From contig JADJCK010000011.1 in the NCBI GenBank assembly GCA_016703265.1, positions 94,464-158,463 on the forward strand: a stretch of DNA of 64,000 nucleotides, in the 5' to 3' direction. This document shows positions 23,299 through 30,735 of this stretch, piece by piece. This DNA comes from a bacterium (GTDB lineage: Bacteria; Krumholzibacteriota; Krumholzibacteriia; LZORAL124-64-63). The position numbers and the translations under genes are program-made. The notes beneath the pieces were generated by a model. It had not been told where the DNA came from and did not search any database. It was given only the letters and a program-made list of their open reading frames with translations. Position 1 is the first letter of the stretch, and each line of letters opens with the position of its first letter.

Positions 23299-24405
23299 AT
23301 GGGCGACTTCCTGCAGCAGACCGCCGGACCGTGGACCATGTACCAGGTCTCGATCGGCTTCCTCCTGGCCGCTTTCGGCTTCATCGCGCGGCTGGTGCTC
23401 GGCTATGTGGCCAGCCACCAGCTGGCGAAGTTCACGGCGCGCACCGAATCACGCGCCGACGACCTGGCCGTCGAGGCCATCGTCAAGCCGCTGGGCGCCA
23501 TCCTGCCGCTGGCCGGCGTGTTCCTCGGCATCCGCTACCTGGTCTCGCTGCAGCCGGAGTGGACGTGGCTCGCGACCCTCGACCGCCTGTTCCGCATCGT
23601 CTCCATCCTGCTGGTGACCTGGATGGCGTTCCGCCTGGCCGACGCCGGCGCCACGCTTCTGAGCGAGATGTCGGCCCGCACCGAATCGAAGCTGGACGAC
23701 CAGCTCGTGCCGCTGGCCCGCAAGGGCGGCAAGGTGTTCATCGCCGTGCTCGGGCTCCTGCTGGTGGCGCAGAACCTGGGCTATTCGGTGTCGGGCCTGC
23801 TGGCCGGCCTCGGCATCGGCGGCCTGGCCCTGGCAATGGCGGCGAAGGACACGCTGGCCAACCTGTTCGGCTCGCTGATGATCATGCTCGACCGGCCCTT
23901 CCACGTGGGCGACGTGATCACGTTCTCCGGCGGCGAAGGCGTGGTCGAGGAGATCGGCATGCGCTCGACGCGCGTGCGCACTGCCGGCAAGACGGTGGTC
24001 TCGATCCCGAACCAGAACCTGGCCAACGCCACGGTGGAGAACCAGAGCCTGATGCCGCGCCGCCGCATCAAGTTCACGATCGGCATCACCTACGACGCTA
24101 CCGCCGCGCAGATGCAGGAACTCGTGGAACGCATCGAGGCGCTGCTGCGCGGCAACCCGGACGTCGATCCCGAGCAGCTCATCGTCCGCTTCACGGAGTT
24201 CGGCGCCTCGAGCCTGGATATCATGGTGCAGTACTTCACGGTGACCACTGAATACCCGCGCAGTCTCGAGGTGCGCCAGCAGGTCAACCTGGCGCTGATG
24301 CAGCTGATTGAGGAGATGGGCCTGCAGTTCGCGTACCCGACCCGGACCGTGCACCTGCTGGGCGGGGCCGGCGAAGGGCGCCCGCAGGCTGCCGGTGAGG
24401 CCTAG
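23299..24405 (+). CDS. MscS-family mechanosensitive channel
   Basis: A 368-residue small-conductance channel. Helices lie at about residues 10-35, 60-85, 95-115 and 140-175. The pore helix and Gly/Ala-rich TM3 read GLLAGLGIGGLALAMAAKDT, followed by the cytosolic beta domain (FHVGDVITFSGGEGVVEEIG, STRVRTAGKTVVSIPNQNL) and the C-terminal alpha/beta domain (IKFTIGITYDATAAQMQEL). It releases solutes under hypo-osmotic shock. RBS GAGGGG. The gene is directly downstream of a GT-C-like gene, probably cotranscribed. Confidence 0.9.
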   Translation: MGDFLQQTAGPWTMYQVSIGFLLAAFGFIARLVLGYVASHQLAKFTARTESRADDLAVEAIVKPLGAILPLAGVFLGIRYLVSLQPEWTWLATLDRLFRIVSILLVTWMAFRLADAGATLLSEMSARTESKLDDQLVPLARKGGKVFIAVLGLLLVAQNLGYSVSGLLAGLGIGGLALAMAAKDTLANLFGSLMIMLDRPFHVGDVITFSGGEGVVEEIGMRSTRVRTAGKTVVSIPNQNLANATVENQSLMPRRRIKFTIGITYDATAAQMQELVERIEALLRGNPDVDPEQLIVRFTEFGASSLDIMVQYFTVTTEYPRSLEVRQQVNLALMQLIEEMGLQFAYPTRTVHLLGGAGEGRPQAAGEA

Positions 24406-24461
24406 GCAGGGCCTTTCGGTATTTTCGCGACCCGCTGCATCCCGAACGCGCCGCCGTCGTA

Positions 24462-24467
24462 TATACT
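24462..24467 (+). promoter_or_regulatory. Possible -10 box TATACT
   Basis: TATACT within GTATATACTCC in the 138-base gap upstream of the Tat-exported epimerase gene. No good -35 box is visible at 16-18 bases, so the call is weak. Confidence 0.3.
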
Positions 24468-24543
24468 CCTTTCCCCTGACCGCCGGGCGGGCCCGCCGCG
24501 CCGCCCGGGCCGGACCGCGAACCACCAGCCCGGAGCGCACGCC

Positions 24544-25695
24544 ATGACCCTGTCGCGACGCGATTTCCTGAAGACCTCGGCCCTGGTCGGCGCCACCGCC
24601 GCGGCCGCCGGCGCCCTGAATCCCTCGCCCGCCCGCGCCGACTTCACCGCCCTGCGCAGCAAGCGCCCGCTGAAGATCCTGATCCTGGGCGGCACGGCCT
24701 TCCTGGGGCCGTCGGTGATCCACGAGGCGCGCGCCCGCGGCCACGAGATCACACTCTTCAACCGCGGCCGCACCAACGCCGACATGTTCCCCGACCTCGA
24801 GAAGCTGCTGGGCGATCGCGACGGCAACCTGGAATCGCTCAAGGGCCGGAAGTGGGATGTGTGCCTGGACAACAGCGGCTACATCCCGCGCATGGTGAAG
24901 GACTCGGCGGAACTGCTGGGGCCGAACATCGGCCAGTACGTGTTCATCTCGTCGATCTCGGTGTATGCCGACTTCTCGCAGCGCGGGCTGAACGAGAAGT
25001 CGCCGGTGGCCGTCGTCACCGACGAGCAGCTCGCCGCCGCCAAGACGCAGAAGGACATCACCGGCGAGAACTACGGGGCCCTGAAGGCGCTGTGCGAACA
25101 GGCCGCCGAGAAGGCCTGCCCCGGCCGCACGTGCGTGATCCGGCCGGGACTCATCGTGGGGCCGATGGATCGCACCGACCGCTTCACCTACTGGCCCGTG
25201 CGCGTGGCGCGCGGCGGCGAGGTGCTGGCCCCGGGCACGCCGGACACGGTGACCCAGGTGATCGACGTGCGCGACCTGGCCGAGTTCGTGGTGCGCTGCC
25301 TGGAGCAGAAGACGATGGGCGTCTACAACGCCACCAGCGCACCCGGCGAGCTGACCATGGGCGAGCTGCTCGAGAGCTGCAAGAGGGTCTCGGGTTCCAA
25401 TGCCACCTTCACCTGGGCGGACGCCGCCTGGCTGGAGAAGAAGGAAGTGGCGGCCTGGTCCGACATGCCGGTATGGGTGCCCCTCGAGGGCTCGGAAGCC
25501 GGCCACCCGTACATCGACGTCAGCCGCGCCATCGCGGCGGGGATGGTCTACCGGCCGATCAGCGAGACGGTGCGCGGAACGCTCGACTGGTGGGCCACGG
25601 TGCCGCAGGAGCGCAAGGATGCGCCGATGAACGCGGGGATCACGGCTGAGCGTGAGGCGGAGCTGCTGGCGGCCTGGCATGCGGAGCATCCGTAG
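24544..25695 (+). CDS. Tat-exported NAD-dependent epimerase/dehydratase-like protein
   Basis: A 383-residue protein. The N-terminus carries a twin-arginine signal (SRRDFLKTSALVG) with cleavage probably after PARA near residue 36. A Rossmann domain follows: ILILGGTAFLGPSVIHEARA, LFNRGRTN, the YVFISSISVYADFS strand and the active-site-like ENYGALKALCEQ (Tyr-x3-Lys). The middle IRPGLIVGPMDRTDRF and DVRDLAEFVVRC are typical of extended SDR sugar-nucleotide epimerases. Export of a folded, cofactor-loaded enzyme explains the Tat signal. The substrate is unknown; related proteins are often annotated NAD-dependent epimerase without activity data. A strong hairpin follows 51 bases after the stop. Confidence 0.82.
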   Translation: MTLSRRDFLKTSALVGATAAAAGALNPSPARADFTALRSKRPLKILILGGTAFLGPSVIHEARARGHEITLFNRGRTNADMFPDLEKLLGDRDGNLESLKGRKWDVCLDNSGYIPRMVKDSAELLGPNIGQYVFISSISVYADFSQRGLNEKSPVAVVTDEQLAAAKTQKDITGENYGALKALCEQAAEKACPGRTCVIRPGLIVGPMDRTDRFTYWPVRVARGGEVLAPGTPDTVTQVIDVRDLAEFVVRCLEQKTMGVYNATSAPGELTMGELLESCKRVSGSNATFTWADAAWLEKKEVAAWSDMPVWVPLEGSEAGHPYIDVSRAIAAGMVYRPISETVRGTLDWWATVPQERKDAPMNAGITAEREAELLAAWHAEHP

Positions 25696-25746
25696 GGCCT
25701 GTTAACGTGCCTTGCCCGGCGTGGGGCGCGCGGCGCGCATGGCGAG

Positions 25747-25782
25747 AGCGGCCTCGATCCAATGAGGATCGAGGCCGCTTTC
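25747..25782 (+). terminator. Terminator hairpin after the epimerase gene
   Basis: A perfect 14-bp stem (25747-25760 with 25766-25779), AATGA loop, followed by TTCAG. The T-run is short, so termination may be partial or assisted. Confidence 0.65.
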
Positions 25783-25983
25783 AGATTCTCGCGCAACGAT
25801 GGTTGGGCCGTGGAGGATTGCCTCCCCGAGCGAGGCCCTCCGCTCGATCTCGATCCGTTCCCTTCGCCGGCTTGCACGCCAGCGCGGCACGTGCCAGAAA
25901 TCACACGGCAAATCGTCCACTTTCCAGCTTGCCGCGGTGATACAATGCAGACCTCGTTCGCCGCCCAAGGGGAGAGGAACTGC

Positions 25984-27510
25984 ATGTCACAACGGAGCCG
26001 ACCGCGGACGCCGCCACAAGGACGGCGTCCGGACGCGAAGAGCCCGGTTCGGGCAGCGTCCTCCACGGTTGGCGGATCGAGGCGCAGCCTGGGTCGTTTC
26101 GCCTTTCCGGTCGCCCTCGGAAGTCTGATCGCCGCCGGCCTCGTCCTGCGCTGGCTCCTGGCGGACCGCAATACCTTCCCGAACTACGACGGCGTCTTCT
26201 ACATGGAACAGGCGCGAGCCCTTGTTAGCGAGGGGCGCCTGCCTTTCAGCACCTTCCCGCCGGGCTGGCCGTTGCTCTTCACCCCGATCCTGATGATTCT
26301 CGGGCTCGATGATCCGGCCGCGCCGCTGCGGGCTGCGCAGGCGCTCAATGTCGTCCTCGGGGCCGGGTTCGGCTGGCTGACGTACCTGGCGCTGGCCCGT
26401 GGATACGGGCGCTCGGTGGGACTCGCGGCGGCAGCCATCGTGCTGTTCCTGCCCCTGTCGCTTCATCTGTCCCGGATCGAGCTTTCCGACATGTCCGGTG
26501 CCTGCGCACTGACGGGGGCCTGGCTCTTCTGGGAACGAGGTCGCCGCTGGCTAACGGGCCTGCTGCTCGGCTACGCTTACCTGATCCGTCCGGAAATGCT
26601 CCTGGTCGTCGTGGCACTGCAGGTTCACGAATGGAAGCGTACGGGCCGCATCGGGTGGCGAACCGGCTTCGGCGCCATGATCATCGTGGTTCCGTACCTG
26701 TTGTTCCTCCGGGTTGCGACCGGGCAGTGGCTGCTCAGCAGCAAGGCCGTGTTCGTGCAGGAGGCGATCGCGGGCCTTTCGTTTGCAGCACTGGCGAGCC
26801 GCACGCTCCACAACGCCGGGGTGTTCTCGGCGCGGGCCGTGCAGGTACTCGGCTGGTCGTTGGCGGCGCTGGCCATCGTGGGGCTGGTGCGGCGACCCGG
26901 TCGTTGGCTCCTCTTCCTGGTTCCCGTCACGATCATTCCGTTCTTCTCCTTCAACATGGAACCGCGCTTCTGGCTGCCCTATTTCCCGTTTCTTCTATTG
27001 GCTGCCGCAAGCGGATTCCAATCGCTTCAGCAGTGGGCCCCATCGGTTGCCCGGCGGTACGTGACGCCGGCGGTGTCTGTTCTGGTGCTCGGCAGCGTGA
27101 TCGCGATCCTGGTCCGGGATTACCCGCTGGTCGCCAACAACCAGGAAGCCTACATCGGCCTGAAGGAGGCCGGGCTGACGCTTCGTTCGCGTGTCACGCG
27201 CGATGCGGTGATCGCGTCCTACAAGCCGTACTCCAGCTTCTGGGCCTGGTGCGAATTCACGAAGATCCCGGACGGGGAATCTTTGCCTGCGATCCTTGCC
27301 GCCGTCGAGAACGCCGGCGCGCGATACCTGGTCGTCGACGCCAAGACGGTCGGTGACAGGCGTTCCGTCCTGCAGCCACTGCTCGTACCGCCGCTGCCGG
27401 ACGAGTTCTCGCGACAACTTGCCCTGGTCGGCAGATTCACGTTTCCCGACGCGCCACTGCAGAATACGGCGATCTTCCTCGTTCGGGCCAATGAAGCGAT
27501 GGGCCAGTGA
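25984..27510 (+). CDS. GT-C-like membrane glycosyltransferase (family 39 style)
   Basis: A 508-residue protein with a basic cytosolic tail, about ten membrane helices (residues 40-410) and a soluble C-terminal domain. The first outside loop reads FPNYDGVFYMEQARALVSEG, the acidic loop of ArnT/PMT-like GT-C enzymes, followed by PFSTFPPGWPLLFTPI. The C-terminal part (RVTRDAVIASYKPYSSFW, ENAGARYLVVDAKTV) is typical of uncharacterised family members. I chose ATG 25984, which has GAGAGGA at a good distance; ATG 25945 is an alternative. Codon use is slightly less GC-rich than the neighbours. The sugar and acceptor are unknown; a role in surface glycan is inferred. Confidence 0.68.
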   Translation: MSQRSRPRTPPQGRRPDAKSPVRAASSTVGGSRRSLGRFAFPVALGSLIAAGLVLRWLLADRNTFPNYDGVFYMEQARALVSEGRLPFSTFPPGWPLLFTPILMILGLDDPAAPLRAAQALNVVLGAGFGWLTYLALARGYGRSVGLAAAAIVLFLPLSLHLSRIELSDMSGACALTGAWLFWERGRRWLTGLLLGYAYLIRPEMLLVVVALQVHEWKRTGRIGWRTGFGAMIIVVPYLLFLRVATGQWLLSSKAVFVQEAIAGLSFAALASRTLHNAGVFSARAVQVLGWSLAALAIVGLVRRPGRWLLFLVPVTIIPFFSFNMEPRFWLPYFPFLLLAAASGFQSLQQWAPSVARRYVTPAVSVLVLGSVIAILVRDYPLVANNQEAYIGLKEAGLTLRSRVTRDAVIASYKPYSSFWAWCEFTKIPDGESLPAILAAVENAGARYLVVDAKTVGDRRSVLQPLLVPPLPDEFSRQLALVGRFTFPDAPLQNTAIFLVRANEAMGQ

Positions 27511-27577
27511 GTCCCCGATGGAGGGATGGTTCTGATGTGCGTCTGGCCCAGGGGCCGAATGTCCTGCGGACCGGTAG

Positions 27578-29419
27578 TTACCGGCCCTCGATGATCGCGA
27601 AGCGCCCCCGCGCGTAATCGAAGACGAGCCGGCGGTCGCCGAAGAATCCGCGTCCGATCGCGCCGGCCACACCGTTGACGTCATCGTTCGGCGTTCCCGG
27701 GAACTTGGTCCGCACTTCCGGATCCGCGAATCGCCGACCGACCAGTTCGAGAAACGGAATGCGTGTCACGCGTTCGATGGTCGTTCCGGCAACGGTCTGG
27801 TTGTCGGCCAGGCCCAGGTCCGGCCCCGTCAGGAGGCCATGGTCCAGCGCGGCCTGGCTCGTGAAGCTGGCCGTGCCGGACTTGCCGGTGTCCAGAACGA
27901 CGCGCGCCGCACCGGAAGCGAGTTTGATCTCCACGACCGGCCCGCCTTCCTCCTGCAACGGCAGCCATGAGGTGCCGGCGCCGGCAAGTTCAATGGGCAG
28001 CGCATCCGGAGCGAACACGCCCAGACGCCGGCCGATGTAATCGAACTCGACCACCGCATTCGCGAACACCGGGCCGCCGATGACTCCCGCGCGGTGCTCG
28101 CCGGCAGGGCTGCTCGCGTCCGACAGGTCCGCGACCATCACCATCAGGTCGCGCAGGACGAGTTGTCCGACCCTCAGTTCGTCCACGCGCCGGAACGAGC
28201 GCGGCCCTGCAGGGTGAAGCACCGCCAGGCCCAGCGAATCGGCGACGGACGTGTCGAGAATGACGAACGGCGCGCCGGAGTCGATGTGGAACCAGCCGAC
28301 GTCGCGGCCATTGACCTGCGGGCGAACGAAGAGATGCCCGTAGTCGGGCGCGGTCCGGCCGGCGAGGTAGGGCGCCGCGGCCTGGTCCAGGACGACGTTC
28401 GCGACGACGGGCACCAGGGGGGCGTCGGCGCCGCTGCGGACCTCGACCGTTGTCCAGTTGCGCCCGTTGCCCCGGTAACTGGTCCGGCATTGCTGCGGGA
28501 AGAAGCCGCTTGCGCAGGATCGGTAGTCGCTGAATTCGAGGCGGTACGGTTCGGCGTCCCACTCAACTTCGGCGCTGACCGGCAGCCAGGTCCGCGGATC
28601 GATGAAGATGCGGGCCGGCACCACGCCGTGTTCCCGCCGCAGGGTGAGCACGGCCAGGCCGCTGTCCGGAGCGCCCGTCGCCAGGGCCTCGAACGCGAAC
28701 GGCGACTCCGGCAGGAGCCAGGCGCCACTGCGGACGACGGCGGCCAGGAGGAGCTTCTCACCCATGCGGCGGTCGGACGAGACCCGACCAAGCGGCGCCC
28801 TCACCGTCCAGAGGCGGGAACCGTCGCTGCCGAGCTCCGGGACGCCGTCCTCCATCACGAAGATCCGGCCGCCCGGCGCTGCCCCGGCCAACCATGTCGG
28901 CTCAGCCTGTGGGTCGCCGGCCTGGGCGATCGTGAAACCGTCGCTCGTCGCCTCCGCGGTCAGGCGCATGGCGTTGCGGACCCGGGCCAGGATCTCATCC
29001 GCCGACAGCTCGTGGGACCGATAGCGGCGCATCGACCAGGTGCCCTGCGTGAGCACCTCAGCGCCCAGGCGCACCTCCAGCGAACCGGTGATGGTGTCGC
29101 CATCGCGGGCGCCCGCCAGCGCCACCGTGGCGCCGGCCAGATCGGCCACCAGGAAGAGGCTGTCGTCGCTTGCCGTGTAGCTGCCCAGCCGCAACTCCAG
29201 CCGCCGGCTGGCGTCCCCGACGGCCAGCCGCGGGGCACCATCGGGGGTGGTCCACTCCAGGGTCGCCATCCGCCACAGGTGCGGGGCGTTCCAGGTCCCG
29301 GACCAGGATTCGCCGGCCCGGGCGACGCTGGCGCACAGGGTGGCGACCACTAGAAGAATGAGTGTGCCCACGCACCCCTGGATGTGATGTAGCGGACGTC
29401 CGGCTCTCCTGCTGGGCAT
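27578..29419 (-). CDS. Exported protein with two retropepsin-like aspartic protease domains
   Basis: A 613-residue protein with a signal peptide (hydrophobic stretch VGTLILLVVATLCASVARAG). Residues about 35-340 are a beta-rich region resembling outer-membrane lipoprotein-sorting-like folds. Two retropepsin-like motifs follow: FHIDSGAPFVILDTSVADSL near residue 380 and VVLDTGKSGTASFTSQAAL near residue 510, each with a D-S/T-G catalytic triplet. Retroviral-type proteases act as dimers, so the tandem copies could form one active site within a single chain. RBS AGGGAGTCG. Converges with the GT-C gene at 27510. Bacterial members are often called aspartyl protease family protein, without known substrates. 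Confidence 0.72.
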   Translation of the reverse strand: MPSRRAGRPLHHIQGCVGTLILLVVATLCASVARAGESWSGTWNAPHLWRMATLEWTTPDGAPRLAVGDASRRLELRLGSYTASDDSLFLVADLAGATVALAGARDGDTITGSLEVRLGAEVLTQGTWSMRRYRSHELSADEILARVRNAMRLTAEATSDGFTIAQAGDPQAEPTWLAGAAPGGRIFVMEDGVPELGSDGSRLWTVRAPLGRVSSDRRMGEKLLLAAVVRSGAWLLPESPFAFEALATGAPDSGLAVLTLRREHGVVPARIFIDPRTWLPVSAEVEWDAEPYRLEFSDYRSCASGFFPQQCRTSYRGNGRNWTTVEVRSGADAPLVPVVANVVLDQAAAPYLAGRTAPDYGHLFVRPQVNGRDVGWFHIDSGAPFVILDTSVADSLGLAVLHPAGPRSFRRVDELRVGQLVLRDLMVMVADLSDASSPAGEHRAGVIGGPVFANAVVEFDYIGRRLGVFAPDALPIELAGAGTSWLPLQEEGGPVVEIKLASGAARVVLDTGKSGTASFTSQAALDHGLLTGPDLGLADNQTVAGTTIERVTRIPFLELVGRRFADPEVRTKFPGTPNDDVNGVAGAIGRGFFGDRRLVFDYARGRFAIIEGR

Positions 29420-29604
29420 GGCGACTCCCTGCGCTTGTCGTGTTCCGATTAGTGTTGACGGAACATGGACGGCTGGGCAGTCCGAAAAGTTCGGTGGTGG
29501 GCCGAGGGTGAAGGTGTGGCGGCTCTCGCGAAACAGGTCCCCAGATGCGCCGGCGCAACCACCACTTTGCCGTGACAGTCGCGCCGGCGCGAGGTTTGTT
29601 CTCC

Positions 29605-29622
29605 GGGCTCCCTGCGGAGCCC
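29605..29622 (-). terminator. Small hairpin after the Hcp-like gene
   Basis: A 7-bp stem GGGCTCC/GGAGCCC with a 4-base loop, 18 bases after the stop of the minus-strand gene. No U-run follows, so termination is doubtful. Confidence 0.4.
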
Positions 29623-29639
29623 GCTTCACGCCAATCGCC

Positions 29640-30476
29640 TCAGCGCAACACGGTGATGCGCTGCGTGATCTCGCGGCCCGGGTAGCTGAGCCGGGCCATG
29701 TAGACCCCCTGCGCCACCCGCTGGCCGTTCTCGTCCGTGCCGTCCCAGGCGGCGACGGTCGTTGCGCTCGACGTCAGCCCGTTGAACAGCTCGCGCACGC
29801 GGTAGCCGCGCAGGTCGAACAGCTCCAGGCGGGCGTTGCTGTCGGCCGGCAGCGCGAAGCGGAACTCGGTCTGCCCGTGCGTCGGGTTGGGTGACGGGGC
29901 CAGCACGATCCCCTTGTCCTCGGCCGGCGGCGTCGCCGCCGGGAAGGGATTCCAGGCGTATGTCGCGGTGGTGCCGGCGACGATGTCCGTGATGGTGACC
30001 TGCGAGAACGACAGGGTCATGTTCACGTCGAAGTAACCCCCGGCCTCGACGAATCCGTAGCTGAGGGACGAGATGTGCGCATCGTCCAGCACGAGCCGGG
30101 TCAGCGCCATGGGCATCTTGGCGGTGGGGTCGTCGATCAGGTCCACCGTGACGGACTGGAACGGCGTTCCGTTCGCCTGCGACTGGAACAGGCGCACCGT
30201 CGCCAGGTCCCAGGCCGCGGAAAGGGCCACGGCGCTGGGCTGTGCCGCGCCGGACGGCTGACCGTTCGCCCCGATGGGAACGGTGACGGAATGCTGCAGC
30301 GAGGACGTCTCGATCCAGCCCGCATAGCCGGGGATGGTCGATTCGCCGGCGATGGGGGTGCCGCCGGCATCGAGCACCCTCATGGCAATCTTCATGGCGG
30401 CCAGCGCCTGCCCGGGGAGTGCCAGGAGGGCGACGGCGAGGACGAGGCGGCTTAGGGATCGGATCGGGAAGCGCAT
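29640..30476 (-). CDS. Secreted Hcp-like protein with FlgD-like C-terminal domain
   Basis: A 278-residue protein. The signal peptide runs MRFPIRSL...GQALA (about 1-26). Residues about 27-165 resemble the Hcp/Hcp1 tube fold: GESTIPGYAGWIETSSLQHS, SAAWDLATVRLFQSQANGTP, FQSVTVDLIDD, VLDDAHISSLSYGF and LSFSQVTITDI follow the Hcp order. Residues about 195-278 form a FlgD/T9SS-like domain (PNPTHGQTEFRF, LELFDLRGYRVRELF, AWDGTDENGQRVAQGVYMARL) ending ITVLR. T6SS Hcp has no Sec signal, so this is an Hcp-fold domain used outside a contractile apparatus. RBS GGAGACATC. No other T6SS gene is present. The family match is by pattern and needs a profile search. Confidence 0.68.
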   Translation of the reverse strand: MRFPIRSLSRLVLAVALLALPGQALAAMKIAMRVLDAGGTPIAGESTIPGYAGWIETSSLQHSVTVPIGANGQPSGAAQPSAVALSAAWDLATVRLFQSQANGTPFQSVTVDLIDDPTAKMPMALTRLVLDDAHISSLSYGFVEAGGYFDVNMTLSFSQVTITDIVAGTTATYAWNPFPAATPPAEDKGIVLAPSPNPTHGQTEFRFALPADSNARLELFDLRGYRVRELFNGLTSSATTVAAWDGTDENGQRVAQGVYMARLSYPGREITQRITVLR

Positions 30477-30533
30477 GATGTCTCCAGGATTGCCAGGGGT
30501 TGTGGTTTTCGCGGCCGACCGGGGCGACCACCC

Positions 30534-30549
30534 AAACAGGATATCATGA
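30534..30549. promoter_or_regulatory. 16-bp motif and palindrome upstream of the Hcp-like gene
   Basis: The reverse complement of TCATGATATCCTGTTT (also at 263-278) lies 58 bases upstream of the Hcp-like start. It sits in a wider inverted repeat ACAGGAT-7-ATCCTGT (30535-30555), an operator-like shape. Confidence 0.35.
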
Positions 30550-30735
30550 ATCCTGTATAGCGCAGGCGTGATTCGCGGTGGATCTTGTCCGTGGGCAACC
30601 GCCCTTGGAAGTGCGCCGGTTGCCTGCACCCGCCCCCCTGTGCTACGGTGCCGTCCTCATCGATGGCGGGCCCTGCAACAGCGGGCGCCCGCCTCGTCGG
30701 ATCTGAGGACCCCCGTCCCGCCGAGGTGCCAGCGC

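Noticed and set aside
25702..25968. An 88-codon minus-strand frame between the epimerase and the GT-C gene.
   Set aside because: It runs through the 25747-25779 terminator hairpin and lacks an RBS and any recognisable feature.
29640..30476. Type VI secretion system based on the Hcp-like protein.
   Set aside because: There is a Sec signal and no sheath, VgrG, baseplate or ClpV gene nearby; the fold alone does not make a T6SS.
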